This document shows positions 33,766-42,045 of a stretch of DNA of 64,000 nucleotides, one piece after another (the first letter of the stretch is position 1; every line of letters begins with the position of its first letter). Made by a program: the position numbers and the translations under genes. Under the pieces are notes generated by a model. That model did not search any database. It had not been told where the DNA came from and saw nothing but the letters and a program-made list of their open reading frames with translations. Source of the DNA: Selenomonas sp. (lineage in GTDB: Bacteria > Bacillota_C > Negativicutes > Selenomonadales > Selenomonadaceae); contig NZ_JAILPX010000074.1 of assembly GCF_024699275.1 (NCBI RefSeq), positions 16,661-80,660 on the forward strand, read 5' to 3'.

Positions 33766-34158
33766 TTATTCTTTTTGCAGCTTCAGATCCAGAACCGGTG
33801 TTCCATCCAGTACATCCACCCCAAGAAATTCAATGGTGGTATCCTCGATTTTCACCACTTGGATAACCGACGCGCCGATAAGATTCGGCCTGCGGGGACT
33901 GCGGGTGGCAAAGACTCCGGTCAGTGGACCTGTACCCCGTTTTTGGACCTGCAGGTTATGTTCCGTTCCCTGATGGAAATGAAAGAGCATCAAGAGTTTC
34001 ATGCCGGGCTCCACGCCCAGCAAGGCATCTTTATACGCCGGCAGGATAGTTAGCGTGGCGGTGTGCCGGCCGCTTTCGGTATAGTATTTGGGTGCATCCT
34101 CCCGATTCTTAAAAGGGGATTTGATATAGCCGATGGGCTGAAATTCAATGGGCTTCAT
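33766..34158 (-). CDS. trmO: TrmO/TsaA-like tRNA methyltransferase
   Basis: 130 residues of the TsaA/VirR-type fold: IGYIKSPFKNREDAP at the N-terminus, a central LLMLFHFHQ segment, and the characteristic TGVFATRSPRRPNLIGASVIQVVKIE stretch in which RSPxRPNxIG binds SAM. TrmO methylates the t6A base at position 37 of some tRNAs. The ATG at 34158 follows GAGGAG by 7 nt. It is convergent with gdx, with only 27 nt between the two stops. Confidence 0.85.
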   Translation of the reverse strand: MKPIEFQPIGYIKSPFKNREDAPKYYTESGRHTATLTILPAYKDALLGVEPGMKLLMLFHFHQGTEHNLQVQKRGTGPLTGVFATRSPRRPNLIGASVIQVVKIEDTTIEFLGVDVLDGTPVLDLKLQKE

Positions 34159-34361
34159 GTTTATACTCCTCATTCTTCACACTGTTGCAACGAGGTAACT
34201 ATTCCCTATCGATTGCATAAATACCTGCTTGATTTCAGGCGGCTTATGCGAATTTCTATCGTTACAATCTTCCCCAAAGGCAGGTAAAAACCAACAATTC
34301 CGCGAATTATTAGAGCGAGAGGCTATGCTGTAAGATTTTATTATGTTTATGGAGGTATTCT

Positions 34362-35642
34362 GTGAACGAAAATACCTTATCGCAGACCAGGGAGCACACA
34401 GAATTGGAAACGGTACTGTTTGCGGGAACGATTTTAGTCAGCAGTGGTTCTGAAGTACAGCGGACAGAAGATACACTGCATCATATTGCCCTGTCCATGA
34501 AAATGCGCTATTTGGATGCTTTTGTCACCAATCGGGGAATCTTTGCCACCGGGGAAAAAGCCAATGGACAAATCGAAACCCGGGTGGTCAGTGTACCGGA
34601 AACGGATGTCAATATCGATAAGATTGAAGCCGTAAATGAATTGTCGCGGAAGATAGCATCTCAGGAAACCAGTACCAGTGTTATTTGGTCTGAATTGGAC
34701 AAGATTAATCGCTGCGCGGATTATTCTTCGGCCAGCCGAGTTCTTGCCTATGGACTGGGGGCGCTGTGTTTCAGCTATGCCATCGGTACGTCGGTTCGTG
34801 ATTCGCTCTGTGCAGCGATTATCGGCCTCCTTATCGGTTTTTTTATGCTGCATATTCATCGCTGGATAAAAGCCAAGGTACTGATTACGATTCTGGCCAG
34901 TGCGTTGATTGCCCTGTTGGGTAACCTATGCCTGCACCTTGGTGTCGGCGAATATCTTCCCGTTATCATCCTGGGGGTCATGATTGACCTTGTTCCCGGG
35001 GTTCCCTTTGTCAATGCTGTGCGGGAATTCAGCCAAAATAATTTTTCTACTGGCGTAACCCTGTTGATGAGTGCTCTGCTGAGCTGCGTTTCTATGGCTG
35101 CCGGTGTGGCATCGGTACAGCTCTTTATGCCTGACTCGGTGTTAGTTTCGATGGTATTCAGCAATGCAGATGATATCGGTTATCCCATTATGCTGATGCG
35201 CAGCATAATGGCGGGCATTGGCACAACAGCCTTTTGCGTGATGTTTCGGGTTCGTCAGAATCATTTTGGGGATTGTGGCCTATTGGGGGCGATAACCTGG
35301 TTTATCTATATGGATATTTGCAGTGGGACAGGAAACGGCTTACTAGCGGTGTTTATCAGCGGCTTACTGGTATCCATTGTTTCACGTATATTGGCCGTAA
35401 CACGGAAATGTCCGGTAATTGTCTTCCTGATGACCAGCCTGTTTCCCCTGCTCCCTGGAATCAGCTTTTATATGGCTGTCTATTATCTGTTGGCGGGACT
35501 AGGGACCTTAGCCTTGGATTACGCCATGAAAAGCTTTCTGATTGCCTTTACCCTTGCCGTTTCCATTGTTCTGATCCAGCAAATATCGGTAAATCCCCGC
35601 TATCGAAAATGGCCCACCATGCGTTTTTATAAGCAAAAATAG
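34362..35642 (+). CDS. Threonine/serine exporter (ThrE family, fused form)
   Basis: 426 residues. The N-terminal cytoplasmic part (ELETVLFAGTILVSSGSEVQRTEDTLHHIA then ETRVVSVPETDVN) and the following membrane region are ThrE/DUF1212. The second membrane half (LMRSIMAGIGTTAFCVMFRV onward) is the ThrE_2/DUF3815 portion, often a separate protein in Firmicutes but joined here. About ten membrane helices are predicted. It would export excess threonine or serine. The start is GTG with TGGAGGT 5 nt upstream. No gene partner is adjacent. Confidence 0.85.
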   Translation: MNENTLSQTREHTELETVLFAGTILVSSGSEVQRTEDTLHHIALSMKMRYLDAFVTNRGIFATGEKANGQIETRVVSVPETDVNIDKIEAVNELSRKIASQETSTSVIWSELDKINRCADYSSASRVLAYGLGALCFSYAIGTSVRDSLCAAIIGLLIGFFMLHIHRWIKAKVLITILASALIALLGNLCLHLGVGEYLPVIILGVMIDLVPGVPFVNAVREFSQNNFSTGVTLLMSALLSCVSMAAGVASVQLFMPDSVLVSMVFSNADDIGYPIMLMRSIMAGIGTTAFCVMFRVRQNHFGDCGLLGAITWFIYMDICSGTGNGLLAVFISGLLVSIVSRILAVTRKCPVIVFLMTSLFPLLPGISFYMAVYYLLAGLGTLALDYAMKSFLIAFTLAVSIVLIQQISVNPRYRKWPTMRFYKQK

Positions 35643-35770
35643 AACAAAGGGAAGTTTTGAGGAATCCCGTGATGAAATTTTCTTTGTAATCGTAACAAAT
35701 GTAATAGCCTTATACAACCAGTCCTGATAAACTGATTGCAGAAAAAACACGGGCGTGAGGAGATTCGTAT

Positions 35771-36664
35771 ATGGAACTGGATAAGGCGATGAGGGATTAT
35801 CTGCAAAAGCAGGGAATCTTCTATAAGATGTTTGATGTGATTCGTCTGGTGGAACAGAACGGCAATTATGTATGCAGCTATCATACCGATGGCTCCTGTA
35901 CCGTAACCCATGAAAGTTGTTATTCCTTTTGGGGACGAAAGCATCCCTGCAGCAACTGTGTATCCCGACAGGCCTATAATGAGAACCGCCAGCATGTGAA
36001 ATTTGAATATGCCCGGGGCCGCTATTATTTTGTCGTTGCCCGGCCCGTTATGCTGGAAGGGCATCGCTATGCCTTGGAATGCGTTATGGATGTAACAGAA
36101 CAGTTTACCCAGTACAATCCCGGGGAAGAGAATTTCGTCATGAATCTCGTACATGAATTGGAGCGGGTGTCCGCCCGCGATTCCTTTACGGGCCTTTATA
36201 ACAAGAAATATCTGCTGGATAACTTGAATAAACTGCTGCAGAAGCGTCAGAATGCCATGCCCCCTGCTCCACTTTATCTGGCCCTTTGGGATATCGACTG
36301 CTTTAAGCAGGTCAATGATACCTACGGTCACGATATGGGCGATAAAGTCTTGCTCAATGTGGCACAGATTCTGCAGAAGAACACAAAAAAAGACGCCGGC
36401 TGGGCGGCCCGCTTTGGCGGCGATGAATTTGCTGTGGTATTTTATGATCAGGAAAAAAAAAGATGTGATGCCCTGTTGCAGCATATCCAACAGGAAATTG
36501 CGAATACGACCTATACCTGCACTGCTGACGATAAGCAGGTTTCCTTTCAGGTTACGGCCAGCTTTGGCCTGTCCGATGTGGTCCGCGCTCCGAATGCCGA
36601 AACAGCCATCAGCATGGTGGATAAGCCCCTTTATAGCTGCAAATATATCCACCATAGGAATTGA
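35771..36664 (+). CDS. Diguanylate cyclase with Cys-rich N-terminal sensor
   Basis: 297 residues. The C-terminal GGDEF domain is intact: DSFTGLYNKKYL, DIDCFKQVNDTYGHDMGD, FGGDEF (216-220) and a degenerate end. It would make cyclic di-GMP from two GTP. No RxxD inhibitory site precedes the GGDEF loop. The N-terminal 120 residues are a small PAS-like domain with five Cys (35, 43, 50, 60, 63; HTDGSCTVTHESC then HPCSNC) and nearby His residues, a pattern suited to metal, haem or redox sensing. No membrane segment. A GAGGAG site precedes the ATG. It ends at a bidirectional terminator. Confidence 0.88.
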   Translation: MELDKAMRDYLQKQGIFYKMFDVIRLVEQNGNYVCSYHTDGSCTVTHESCYSFWGRKHPCSNCVSRQAYNENRQHVKFEYARGRYYFVVARPVMLEGHRYALECVMDVTEQFTQYNPGEENFVMNLVHELERVSARDSFTGLYNKKYLLDNLNKLLQKRQNAMPPAPLYLALWDIDCFKQVNDTYGHDMGDKVLLNVAQILQKNTKKDAGWAARFGGDEFAVVFYDQEKKRCDALLQHIQQEIANTTYTCTADDKQVSFQVTASFGLSDVVRAPNAETAISMVDKPLYSCKYIHHRN

Positions 36665-36674
36665 TTGCCATACG

Positions 36675-36727
36675 AAAAAAGTGCTCCCCTCGCTTAATTC
36701 AGTAAAGCAAGGAGAGCACTTTTTTCT
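36675..36727. terminator. Bidirectional terminator
   Basis: AAAAAAGTGCTC and GAGCACTTTTTT flank a further interrupted pairing around AATTCAG. It lies between the convergent diguanylate cyclase and 66-aa gene, with T-runs on both strands. Confidence 0.9.
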
Positions 36728-36733
36728 ATATCT

Positions 36734-36934
36734 TCAATTTTCGCTTGCAAGACAACGCTCCCTCTTATAGGTTTCCAATCGCAACAGAAACTGTTTCTGT
36801 AAAGCCCGGAACCGATCTGCAGATATCACGATATTGCGTTTACGAGCACCGGCCATCTGGTCGATTTCCGCATCTTCCAGTTCCAAGATACCTGCGTCCT
36901 CTAACATCAATAATTCATCTGCCCTAATAATCAT
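36734..36934 (-). CDS. Hypothetical protein, 66 aa
   Basis: Not recognised. The N-terminal half is acidic (ELLMLEDAGILELEDAEIDQMAG) and the second half strongly basic (ARKRNIVISADRFRALQKQ then LRLETYKRER). It is predicted helical with no signal or membrane segment. A GGGAGGA site 9 nt before the ATG and the adjoining terminator support a real gene. The charge split suggests a small binding or antitoxin-like protein, but no partner gene is adjacent and I assign no function. Confidence 0.55.
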   Translation of the reverse strand: MIIRADELLMLEDAGILELEDAEIDQMAGARKRNIVISADRFRALQKQFLLRLETYKRERCLASEN

Positions 36935-37044
36935 AATTTCATTCCTCCCGATGTAGTGATTTTATCATTACATCCACATATACGATTAACAGGAGGCAGT
37001 ATTACAGATTTCTTAAAAATTTTTTCAGCAGCAGCACAAAAGTT

Positions 37045-37827
37045 TTAATGGCCTTTTTTTGTCGGTGTGGATAGAGAAAATTTCGAAGCAAAGACACCGA
37101 ACAGAGGCGTTTCACCATATAACAACCGTTCCTTTTCATCCCAGAGACGTTGCGTCAAATCAAATTCTGCATGAACTTCACCAAAGCCCAGTTGGCGCAG
37201 GATTTCCACATCCCAATAGGGGCGGTTGGTTCCACTGAGGGGAAGCTGTAACGGGTCCATTGGTTCTGTGATTTCAGCGGCGCTTTCCAAGGCGTCACCG
37301 TACTGGCGCAGGCATTCTGCTTTTCGGGCCTCCGCCCGCTGGGCCATGCCTTCGTCGTAGAGCGGCATATTCCAGTTGGCATCAAAGAGCAGCAATCGCC
37401 CGGAGGGCTGCAACAGACGCAGGCATTCGCGGTAGACCTGCCAGGGTTCGGACAGGGTCCAGGTCACATTGCGGCTCACGATGGCCGCAAAGGAGTTATC
37501 TGCAAAGTCCAGCTGGTTGATATCCATCTGCTGCAGGCGCACATCCACACCGGCGCGGGCAATCATGGCTCGGGCTTGTCTGAGCATGCCTGTAGACGAA
37601 TCCACGGCGGTTACCCGATAGCCCATCTTAGCCAGAATGATGGAAAAAAAGGCTGGTCCGCAGCCTAAATCCAGAATGTCGTTCGCCCCCTGGGGCAATT
37701 TTTCCCGCAACAATTCCTGCCATGCTTCTACCCGGAAACTGGCCAGCTCGTCAGCAATGATTTGTCCATAGTTTTCTGCATCCTGGGTCCAATAACGGGC
37801 CATGCCGTTTTGATCCAATTCCGTCAT
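37045..37827 (-). CDS. Class I SAM-dependent methyltransferase
   Basis: 260 residues. Motif I is ILDLGCGPAFFSIILAKMG (about 50-68), the acidic post-I residue lies in VTAVDSS, and motifs II/III are FAAIVSRNVTW and LLQPSGRLLLFD. The N-terminal helix (MARYWTQDAENYGQII) and the C-terminal cap indicate a small-molecule methyltransferase of the UbiE/type-11 group. The acceptor is unknown. It is the last of three minus-strand genes after the macrodomain and DUF1653 genes, 30 nt from the latter. Confidence 0.85.
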   Translation of the reverse strand: MTELDQNGMARYWTQDAENYGQIIADELASFRVEAWQELLREKLPQGANDILDLGCGPAFFSIILAKMGYRVTAVDSSTGMLRQARAMIARAGVDVRLQQMDINQLDFADNSFAAIVSRNVTWTLSEPWQVYRECLRLLQPSGRLLLFDANWNMPLYDEGMAQRAEARKAECLRQYGDALESAAEITEPMDPLQLPLSGTNRPYWDVEILRQLGFGEVHAEFDLTQRLWDEKERLLYGETPLFGVFASKFSLSTPTKKGH

Positions 37828-37857
37828 GTTTTCTCACCTGCGTTTTCGCATTTTTTC

Positions 37858-38151
37858 TTAGGTCTCATTTTTTCGATAAAACCGATAAACCTGTGTTACC
37901 TGAGGATATTTAGCGTGGTCCACTTCACTCATGAACATATCCAGCGGCCGGCAAAATATGCCATAATCGCCATACAAGGCCTGATAGACACAATAGCGTT
38001 CCCGGGTTTCCGTATGGATTACGGGACAGGCAATAATCTTATAGTCGTGCTCTTTGAAATGCTGCCAAAGCTCCCCTGCCTGGGGAATTTCCCGCTGATA
38101 TTTCTTTTGGAGCAGTACACGCTGCTCCTGTAGTTCTTTTGATTCCTGCAT
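37858..38151 (-). CDS. DUF1653 family protein
   Basis: 97 residues. HFKEHDYKIIACPVIHTETRERYCVYQALYGDYGIFCRPLDMFMSEV carries the DUF1653 signature (HFKGxxYxVxxxAxHSET, then VYQALYGDxxxWVRPLDMF). The biochemical role of the family is unknown. An N-terminal charged helix precedes the domain. It begins 8 nt after the macrodomain gene and is followed by the methyltransferase, so the three probably form one transcript. Confidence 0.8.
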   Translation of the reverse strand: MQESKELQEQRVLLQKKYQREIPQAGELWQHFKEHDYKIIACPVIHTETRERYCVYQALYGDYGIFCRPLDMFMSEVDHAKYPQVTQVYRFYRKNET

Positions 38152-38159
38152 GGCTCTCC

Positions 38160-38672
38160 CTACTCGCGCATTGCGCCATCATATATTAATTTCGTCCGTT
38201 CATCATACAGCACCCAGAGAATTTCCGTAAAGGCCTGGGGATGTTTTTGTACCACCTCCCTGACCGTCTGTACGGCAATTTCTGCGGCCATTTGCACGGG
38301 GTAGGCATAGACACCGGTGGAAATGGAAGGAAAGGCCACGCTGGTAATGCCCTGCTTTTGGGCAAGGTCCAGGGAATTACGATAACACTGCGCCAACAGC
38401 TCGGCTTCATTCTGGTCACCGCCATGCCATACCGGCCCCACCGTATGGATGATATAGTCACAGGGTAATTGGTAGGCCTTGGTCATCTTGGCCTGGCCGG
38501 TTTTGCAGCCCTTTAAGGTACGACATTCGGCCAAGAGCTCCGGCCCTGCTGCCCGGTGTATGGCACCGTCTACCCCGCCACCGCCCAACAGGCTTTCATT
38601 GGCCGCGTTAACAATGGCTGTGGCGTAATGTTTGGCGGTGATATCTCCCAGCTCCGTCTTTAGAATCGTCAT
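38160..38672 (-). CDS. Macrodomain O-acetyl-ADP-ribose deacetylase (YmdB-like)
   Basis: 170 residues, a single macrodomain. [38 protein letters not shown] contains the catalytic Asn and the GGGVDGAIH loop of the MacroD/YmdB class; [11 protein letters not shown] is the second phosphate-binding loop. Such enzymes remove acetyl groups from O-acetyl-ADP-ribose or ADP-ribose from protein side chains. A GGGAGG site lies 7 nt before the ATG. First gene of the three-gene unit running to 37045. Confidence 0.9.
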   Translation of the reverse strand: MTILKTELGDITAKHYATAIVNAANESLLGGGGVDGAIHRAAGPELLAECRTLKGCKTGQAKMTKAYQLPCDYIIHTVGPVWHGGDQNEAELLAQCYRNSLDLAQKQGITSVAFPSISTGVYAYPVQMAAEIAVQTVREVVQKHPQAFTEILWVLYDERTKLIYDGAMRE

Positions 38673-38754
38673 GGTAAAACCTCCCCTACTGGATTTTTAT
38701 GAGATACTGCTTTCATTATCGCCGATTTTGCCTTTTTCAGCAAGTCGGGAATAG

Positions 38755-38791
38755 GAAAAAGATGAAGCCTTGGGAAGACCTCATCTTTTTC
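38755..38791. terminator. Terminator after the chromate-transporter operon
   Basis: GAAAAAGATGA and TCATCTTTTTC form an 11-bp stem around a 15-nt loop. It has A/T-rich arms that work as T-runs in both directions and lies 45 nt after the stop at 38836. Confidence 0.75.
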
Positions 38792-38835
38792 GCTGCGTTT
38801 ATTTTTCTTGGTTGATAGCGTTAGATTATTAGTGG

Positions 38836-39417
38836 TCAGCAGAGAAATTGGCGCAGTACGCCCAAAACCAGCCCCGCGACGCCTGTGCCGGCTAGAATCT
38901 TGATAACGCCAATTTTCCTGCGTACAGCAAGCAAAGAAGCGGCCAGGATGACAATACCCAAGGGGTCAATGGTACTGAGGTCAGAAGGCAGGGTTTCCAC
39001 ATTCCAGAGGGCCAGCACCACAAAGCTGATGCCTGCGGCGGCAATCAGGGCCACTACTGCGGGGCGCAGGCCGTTGAGGATGCCGCGAATGGGACCGATA
39101 TCCCCGTATTTGAAGAAGAGGTTGGCCAGGATGATGCCTAGGATAAAGGACGGTGTACAAAAGCCTACAGTGGCGCTGATGGCACCTGGAATGCCGGCAA
39201 TCTTCATCCCCGCAAAGGTGGCGGCGTTAATGCCAATGGGCCCCGGGGTCATCTGGGAAATCGTAAAGATATCCACGAATTCGCTCAGGCTCATCCAATG
39301 GTAGGTGTCCACCACAGCATCCTGAATCAGCGGCATGGATGCATAACCGCCGCCAACACAAAAAATCCCGACTTTCGCAAATTCCCAAAAAAGTGTCAAA
39401 TAAATCACGGTCTTCAC
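38836..39417 (-). CDS. Chromate transporter family protein, half-size (second of pair)
   Basis: 193 residues with about six membrane helices and the CHR signature near the N-terminus (FWEFAKVGIFCVGGGYASMPLI, then EFVDIFTISQMTPGPIGINAATF). It is one of two short-chain CHR subunits that work as a pair with opposite topology; the other is the next gene upstream, 6 nt away. Substrate is chromate in studied cases, but sulfate or another anion is possible. Confidence 0.85.
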   Translation of the reverse strand: MKTVIYLTLFWEFAKVGIFCVGGGYASMPLIQDAVVDTYHWMSLSEFVDIFTISQMTPGPIGINAATFAGMKIAGIPGAISATVGFCTPSFILGIILANLFFKYGDIGPIRGILNGLRPAVVALIAAAGISFVVLALWNVETLPSDLSTIDPLGIVILAASLLAVRRKIGVIKILAGTGVAGLVLGVLRQFLC

Positions 39418-39423
39418 CCTCCC

Positions 39424-40011
39424 TTATTTTCCGTACTGAGCGCCGCGCAGGAACAACAGCCCTAAAATACCATCAATCACCACCAGCAGCATGATATTGA
39501 TATCAAAATAGAAGTTGGCGACAAAGGTACCGGCAATAATGGCCAGTGGCCAGAGCAGCCGTTTCTTGACCTGCTTCTGCAACAGGTCAATGGCTACATT
39601 GACAATCAATGCCGTAGCACCACACTGCATGCCCTTCAAGGCGTAACGTACATAAGGATTGGATGCAAACCAGTCATAGGCACAGGAAATGACGGATAAG
39701 GTAATGAGGGGCGGCAGAATAGTGGCCGATAAGGCCGTAAGTGCCCCCAGGACACCTGCCATACGGTAACCCAGGATAATGGAGGCATTGACGGCCACCA
39801 CACCTGGCATGGACTGGGCGATGGATACGAGATTCAGGGTTTCCTTATCGTTTAGCCAGCCATACTCATCCACATATTTGGCCCGCAATAGCGGAATGAT
39901 GACAAAACCGCCCCCCACGGTAAAGGCACTGATGAGAAAGGTGGATTGGAAGAGTTTCCAATAGAAATTTGGGCAGGATGCGACAACGGATTGCATTTCT
40001 TCGTTGGACAT
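39424..40011 (-). CDS. Chromate transporter family protein, half-size (first of pair)
   Basis: 195 residues with FQSTFLISAFTVGGGFVIIPLL and ETLNLVSIAQSMPGVVAVNASI, the CHR motifs, and about six membrane helices. The ribosome site AGGAGG lies inside the end of the upstream LysR gene, whose stop is 1 nt away, so regulator and both transporter halves form one operon. The paralogous half follows after 6 nt. Confidence 0.85.
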   Translation of the reverse strand: MSNEEMQSVVASCPNFYWKLFQSTFLISAFTVGGGFVIIPLLRAKYVDEYGWLNDKETLNLVSIAQSMPGVVAVNASIILGYRMAGVLGALTALSATILPPLITLSVISCAYDWFASNPYVRYALKGMQCGATALIVNVAIDLLQKQVKKRLLWPLAIIAGTFVANFYFDINIMLLVVIDGILGLLFLRGAQYGK

Positions 40012-40012
40012 G

Positions 40013-40921
40013 TTATTGTTCCTCCTGTTTTGTATTTTCTTCTGTCGTCAAAGGCAGGCCACAAAGAGCCTTCATGAATTGGTCCCCAATCTTAGATAAG
40101 GGAGAATTGCGGCGCCAGACGACGGCAATATGGTTTTCCAAGGCCGGTTCGTCGATTATTTTACAGTGTAGGTGCTCATGGGCGGCCAGGTCCACTGCAG
40201 AAGCTGGTGCTATGCCTATTCCCAGACCGGCATTGGCCCAGAGAATGGTGGTACGGGCATCGTCATTGCGACAATAGATTTCCGGTGTAATCTGTTTCTG
40301 ATCAAAGACGGCCTGCAGGACCTGCTGGAAGCGCCGATAGATAATCAAGGGCCGTTGATGCAGTTCCTCGACGGTAATTCTTTCCCGCTGGGTACACCAA
40401 TCCAGTTCCTCCGTCATAAAGGCGGCCATGGGCTCTGTATTCAGGAACCGGCAATTGAATTGACTGGTATTGAAGGGGGTCCGGACAATGCCGATTTCGA
40501 TAATCCCCTTTTCCAGTTCTTCAATCAATTGATAGGTATTGGCATCGTGAATTTCAAAATGGACATGGGGATATTCCCGGTGGAAGTTCTGCATGCCGGG
40601 ACTTAGCAGGATGCTGCCGGAAGAGGATATGGTACCGATGGACAAGGTTCCCTGCAGCGTCTGGCTGAGTTCACCGATTTCCCGGGTCGTGGTTTCGGCC
40701 AGGTCCAACAGCTGCTGTGCTCGGCGGGCCAGCAATCGTCCCCCCTCTGTGAGTTCGATAAACTGGGAACCGCGCCTAAAAAGCTGGGTTCCCAATTCAT
40801 TTTCCAACAATTTCATCTGGTGAGACAAAGGCGGCTGGGTCATGTTGAGCTTCTTGGCGGCTGCAGTGATTTGCTGTTCCCTGACAATGGTCAGAAAATA
40901 ATTTAATTGCTTTAAGTCCAT
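40013..40921 (-). CDS. LysR family transcriptional regulator
   Basis: 302 residues. An N-terminal winged helix (LKQLNYFLTIVREQQITAAAKKLNMTQPPLSHQMKLLENELG) is followed by a two-lobed effector-binding domain (about 90-290, GTLSIGTISSSGS onward). It heads the operon with the two chromate-type transporters, so it probably controls them in response to an anion or metabolite. An AAAGGAG site precedes the ATG. The upstream 60 nt are extremely A/T-rich with several TATAAT-like boxes. Confidence 0.9.
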   Translation of the reverse strand: MDLKQLNYFLTIVREQQITAAAKKLNMTQPPLSHQMKLLENELGTQLFRRGSQFIELTEGGRLLARRAQQLLDLAETTTREIGELSQTLQGTLSIGTISSSGSILLSPGMQNFHREYPHVHFEIHDANTYQLIEELEKGIIEIGIVRTPFNTSQFNCRFLNTEPMAAFMTEELDWCTQRERITVEELHQRPLIIYRRFQQVLQAVFDQKQITPEIYCRNDDARTTILWANAGLGIGIAPASAVDLAAHEHLHCKIIDEPALENHIAVVWRRNSPLSKIGDQFMKALCGLPLTTEENTKQEEQ

Positions 40922-41074
40922 ATTCGCTCCTTTCTTTTATTATATATTTTTTATATGCAGTATTTGATAAATATATTTTTTATATATCTATATGTACATC
41001 ATACCGCTATTTTTCATATTTGACAAGAAACTTTGCTGGATAAATAGAACAAGGCGCTTTTTAACAGATGAGAA

Positions 41075-41331
41075 AGGGAAGTCCATGTCAATAGTATTTC
41101 GTTCATGCGTGGTTCGGGGCAAGCGGGGGAGTAATTTTCTGTTTCCCGCCAAAACGAACCCTTTGGAAAATAGCGCGGTCCAGTTACCTGCCCGGCGCAG
41201 GTGGCTAAAAAGCCCATATGTTTGCTTGTGGGCCATTTAGTGGGACGGCGAAAAGTATTACCACCTCCGCGCCAACTGCGCTGTAACAAAAAAAGGAGGC
41301 ACGCAGCAACAGTGACAAACTGCAATTTGTC
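41075..41331 (-). repeat. Dispersed repeat A, copy 1
   Basis: In the 550-nt gap between LysR and hutD. On the minus strand it matches copies at 53901 and 63809 through GGCAGGTAACTGGAC, GTTTTGGCGGGAAACAG, AAAATTACTCCCCCGC and CACGCATGAACG. It has AAACTGCAATTTG (41317-41329) at one end. It carries an extra roughly 60-nt block and its other end has decayed. Short open frames on both strands here are not supported as genes. Confidence 0.75.
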
Positions 41332-41352
41332 CAAAATGCACCGATAATTTTA

Positions 41353-41402
41353 CAGAGCCCTCCATAAGTTAAATCAAAAAATCTAACTTATGGAGGGCTC
41401 TG
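41353..41402. terminator. 19-bp terminator hairpin after the hut operon
   Basis: CAGAGCCCTCCATAAGTTA and its exact complement with a 12-nt loop, flanked by ATAATTTTA and CATTTTG. It lies 70 nt past the hutD stop. A closely similar hairpin occurs beside repeat A copy 2. Confidence 0.75.
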
Positions 41403-41472
41403 CATTTTGTGTCAGCGCACTACATAGTAATGAAAAGGGATAGTTCGCAGTCCCTTTGATTTATGATGGTAA

Positions 41473-42045
41473 TTATTTTTGATTCAATGCAATATGAATC
41501 AAATGGGTGCTTTGTTGGTTTATTTGTTTAAGTTTGTAGGCCATAGAACCCTGGATATGCAAAAGCTCCCCTTTTTTCAGCAGAATCTCTTCTGTATCAG
41601 CATAGAGAAGAAAATCCCCATCATAGGCATAGAAAAAATCTGTGCCAACCGTCGAGTGTTGCCAATTTTCTCTGGTAATACATTGGATGGTTATTTGGAA
41701 AGGCGCTTCTTTATGCCACATCACGTTAAAATCCTGACAAATTCCCTGACTGATGGTTGTTACTCCCCCATCAAAATAATGGGGCTGGAAGGGTTGCAGC
41801 CTTTGAAACTCTCCTGGTCCATGCCGCAAACTGACCTGTCCTGACAGTACCATCAGACAGCGTTGGTATTCCGGTAAATTCGTGAAAATGGATGTTTCGG
41901 CTTCTACAGTAGCTGTACTGATTCGTAAGGTAAAATTCCTTTGCTTATAAGAACTGGTGGGTTCCTGCAGGTATAGTTCTCTAGTCAGGCCGCCAGACCA
42001 GGCAGTTGTGTGCTGTTCAGCAGGGACGATGATGTGGTAATTCAC
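41473..42045 (-). CDS. hutD: HutD family protein
   Basis: About 190 residues of the HutD/Ves cupin-like family: TTAWSGGLTRELYLQ, FTLRISTATVEAETSIFTNLPEYQRCLMVLSG and FDGGVTTISQG. HutD is found in many hut operons and is thought to tune histidine catabolism rather than to catalyse a step. Start: GTG at 42045 is 8 nt from AGGAGG; a TTG two codons earlier is too close. The start lies inside the hutI coding region (about 29-nt overlap), so translation is coupled. Last gene of the hut operon. Confidence 0.85.
   Translation of the reverse strand: MNYHIIVPAEQHTTAWSGGLTRELYLQEPTSSYKQRNFTLRISTATVEAETSIFTNLPEYQRCLMVLSGQVSLRHGPGEFQRLQPFQPHYFDGGVTTISQGICQDFNVMWHKEAPFQITIQCITRENWQHSTVGTDFFYAYDGDFLLYADTEEILLKKGELLHIQGSMAYKLKQINQQSTHLIHIALNQK

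Noticed and set aside
35627..36655. 342-codon minus-strand frame
   Set aside because: It is the shadow of the diguanylate cyclase, whose GGDEF motifs and ribosome site are on the plus strand.
41014..41334. Overlapping short frames on both strands between LysR and hutD
   Set aside because: They fall in repeat A. The translated similarity between copies reflects DNA repeat identity, with stops and frame breaks between copies.
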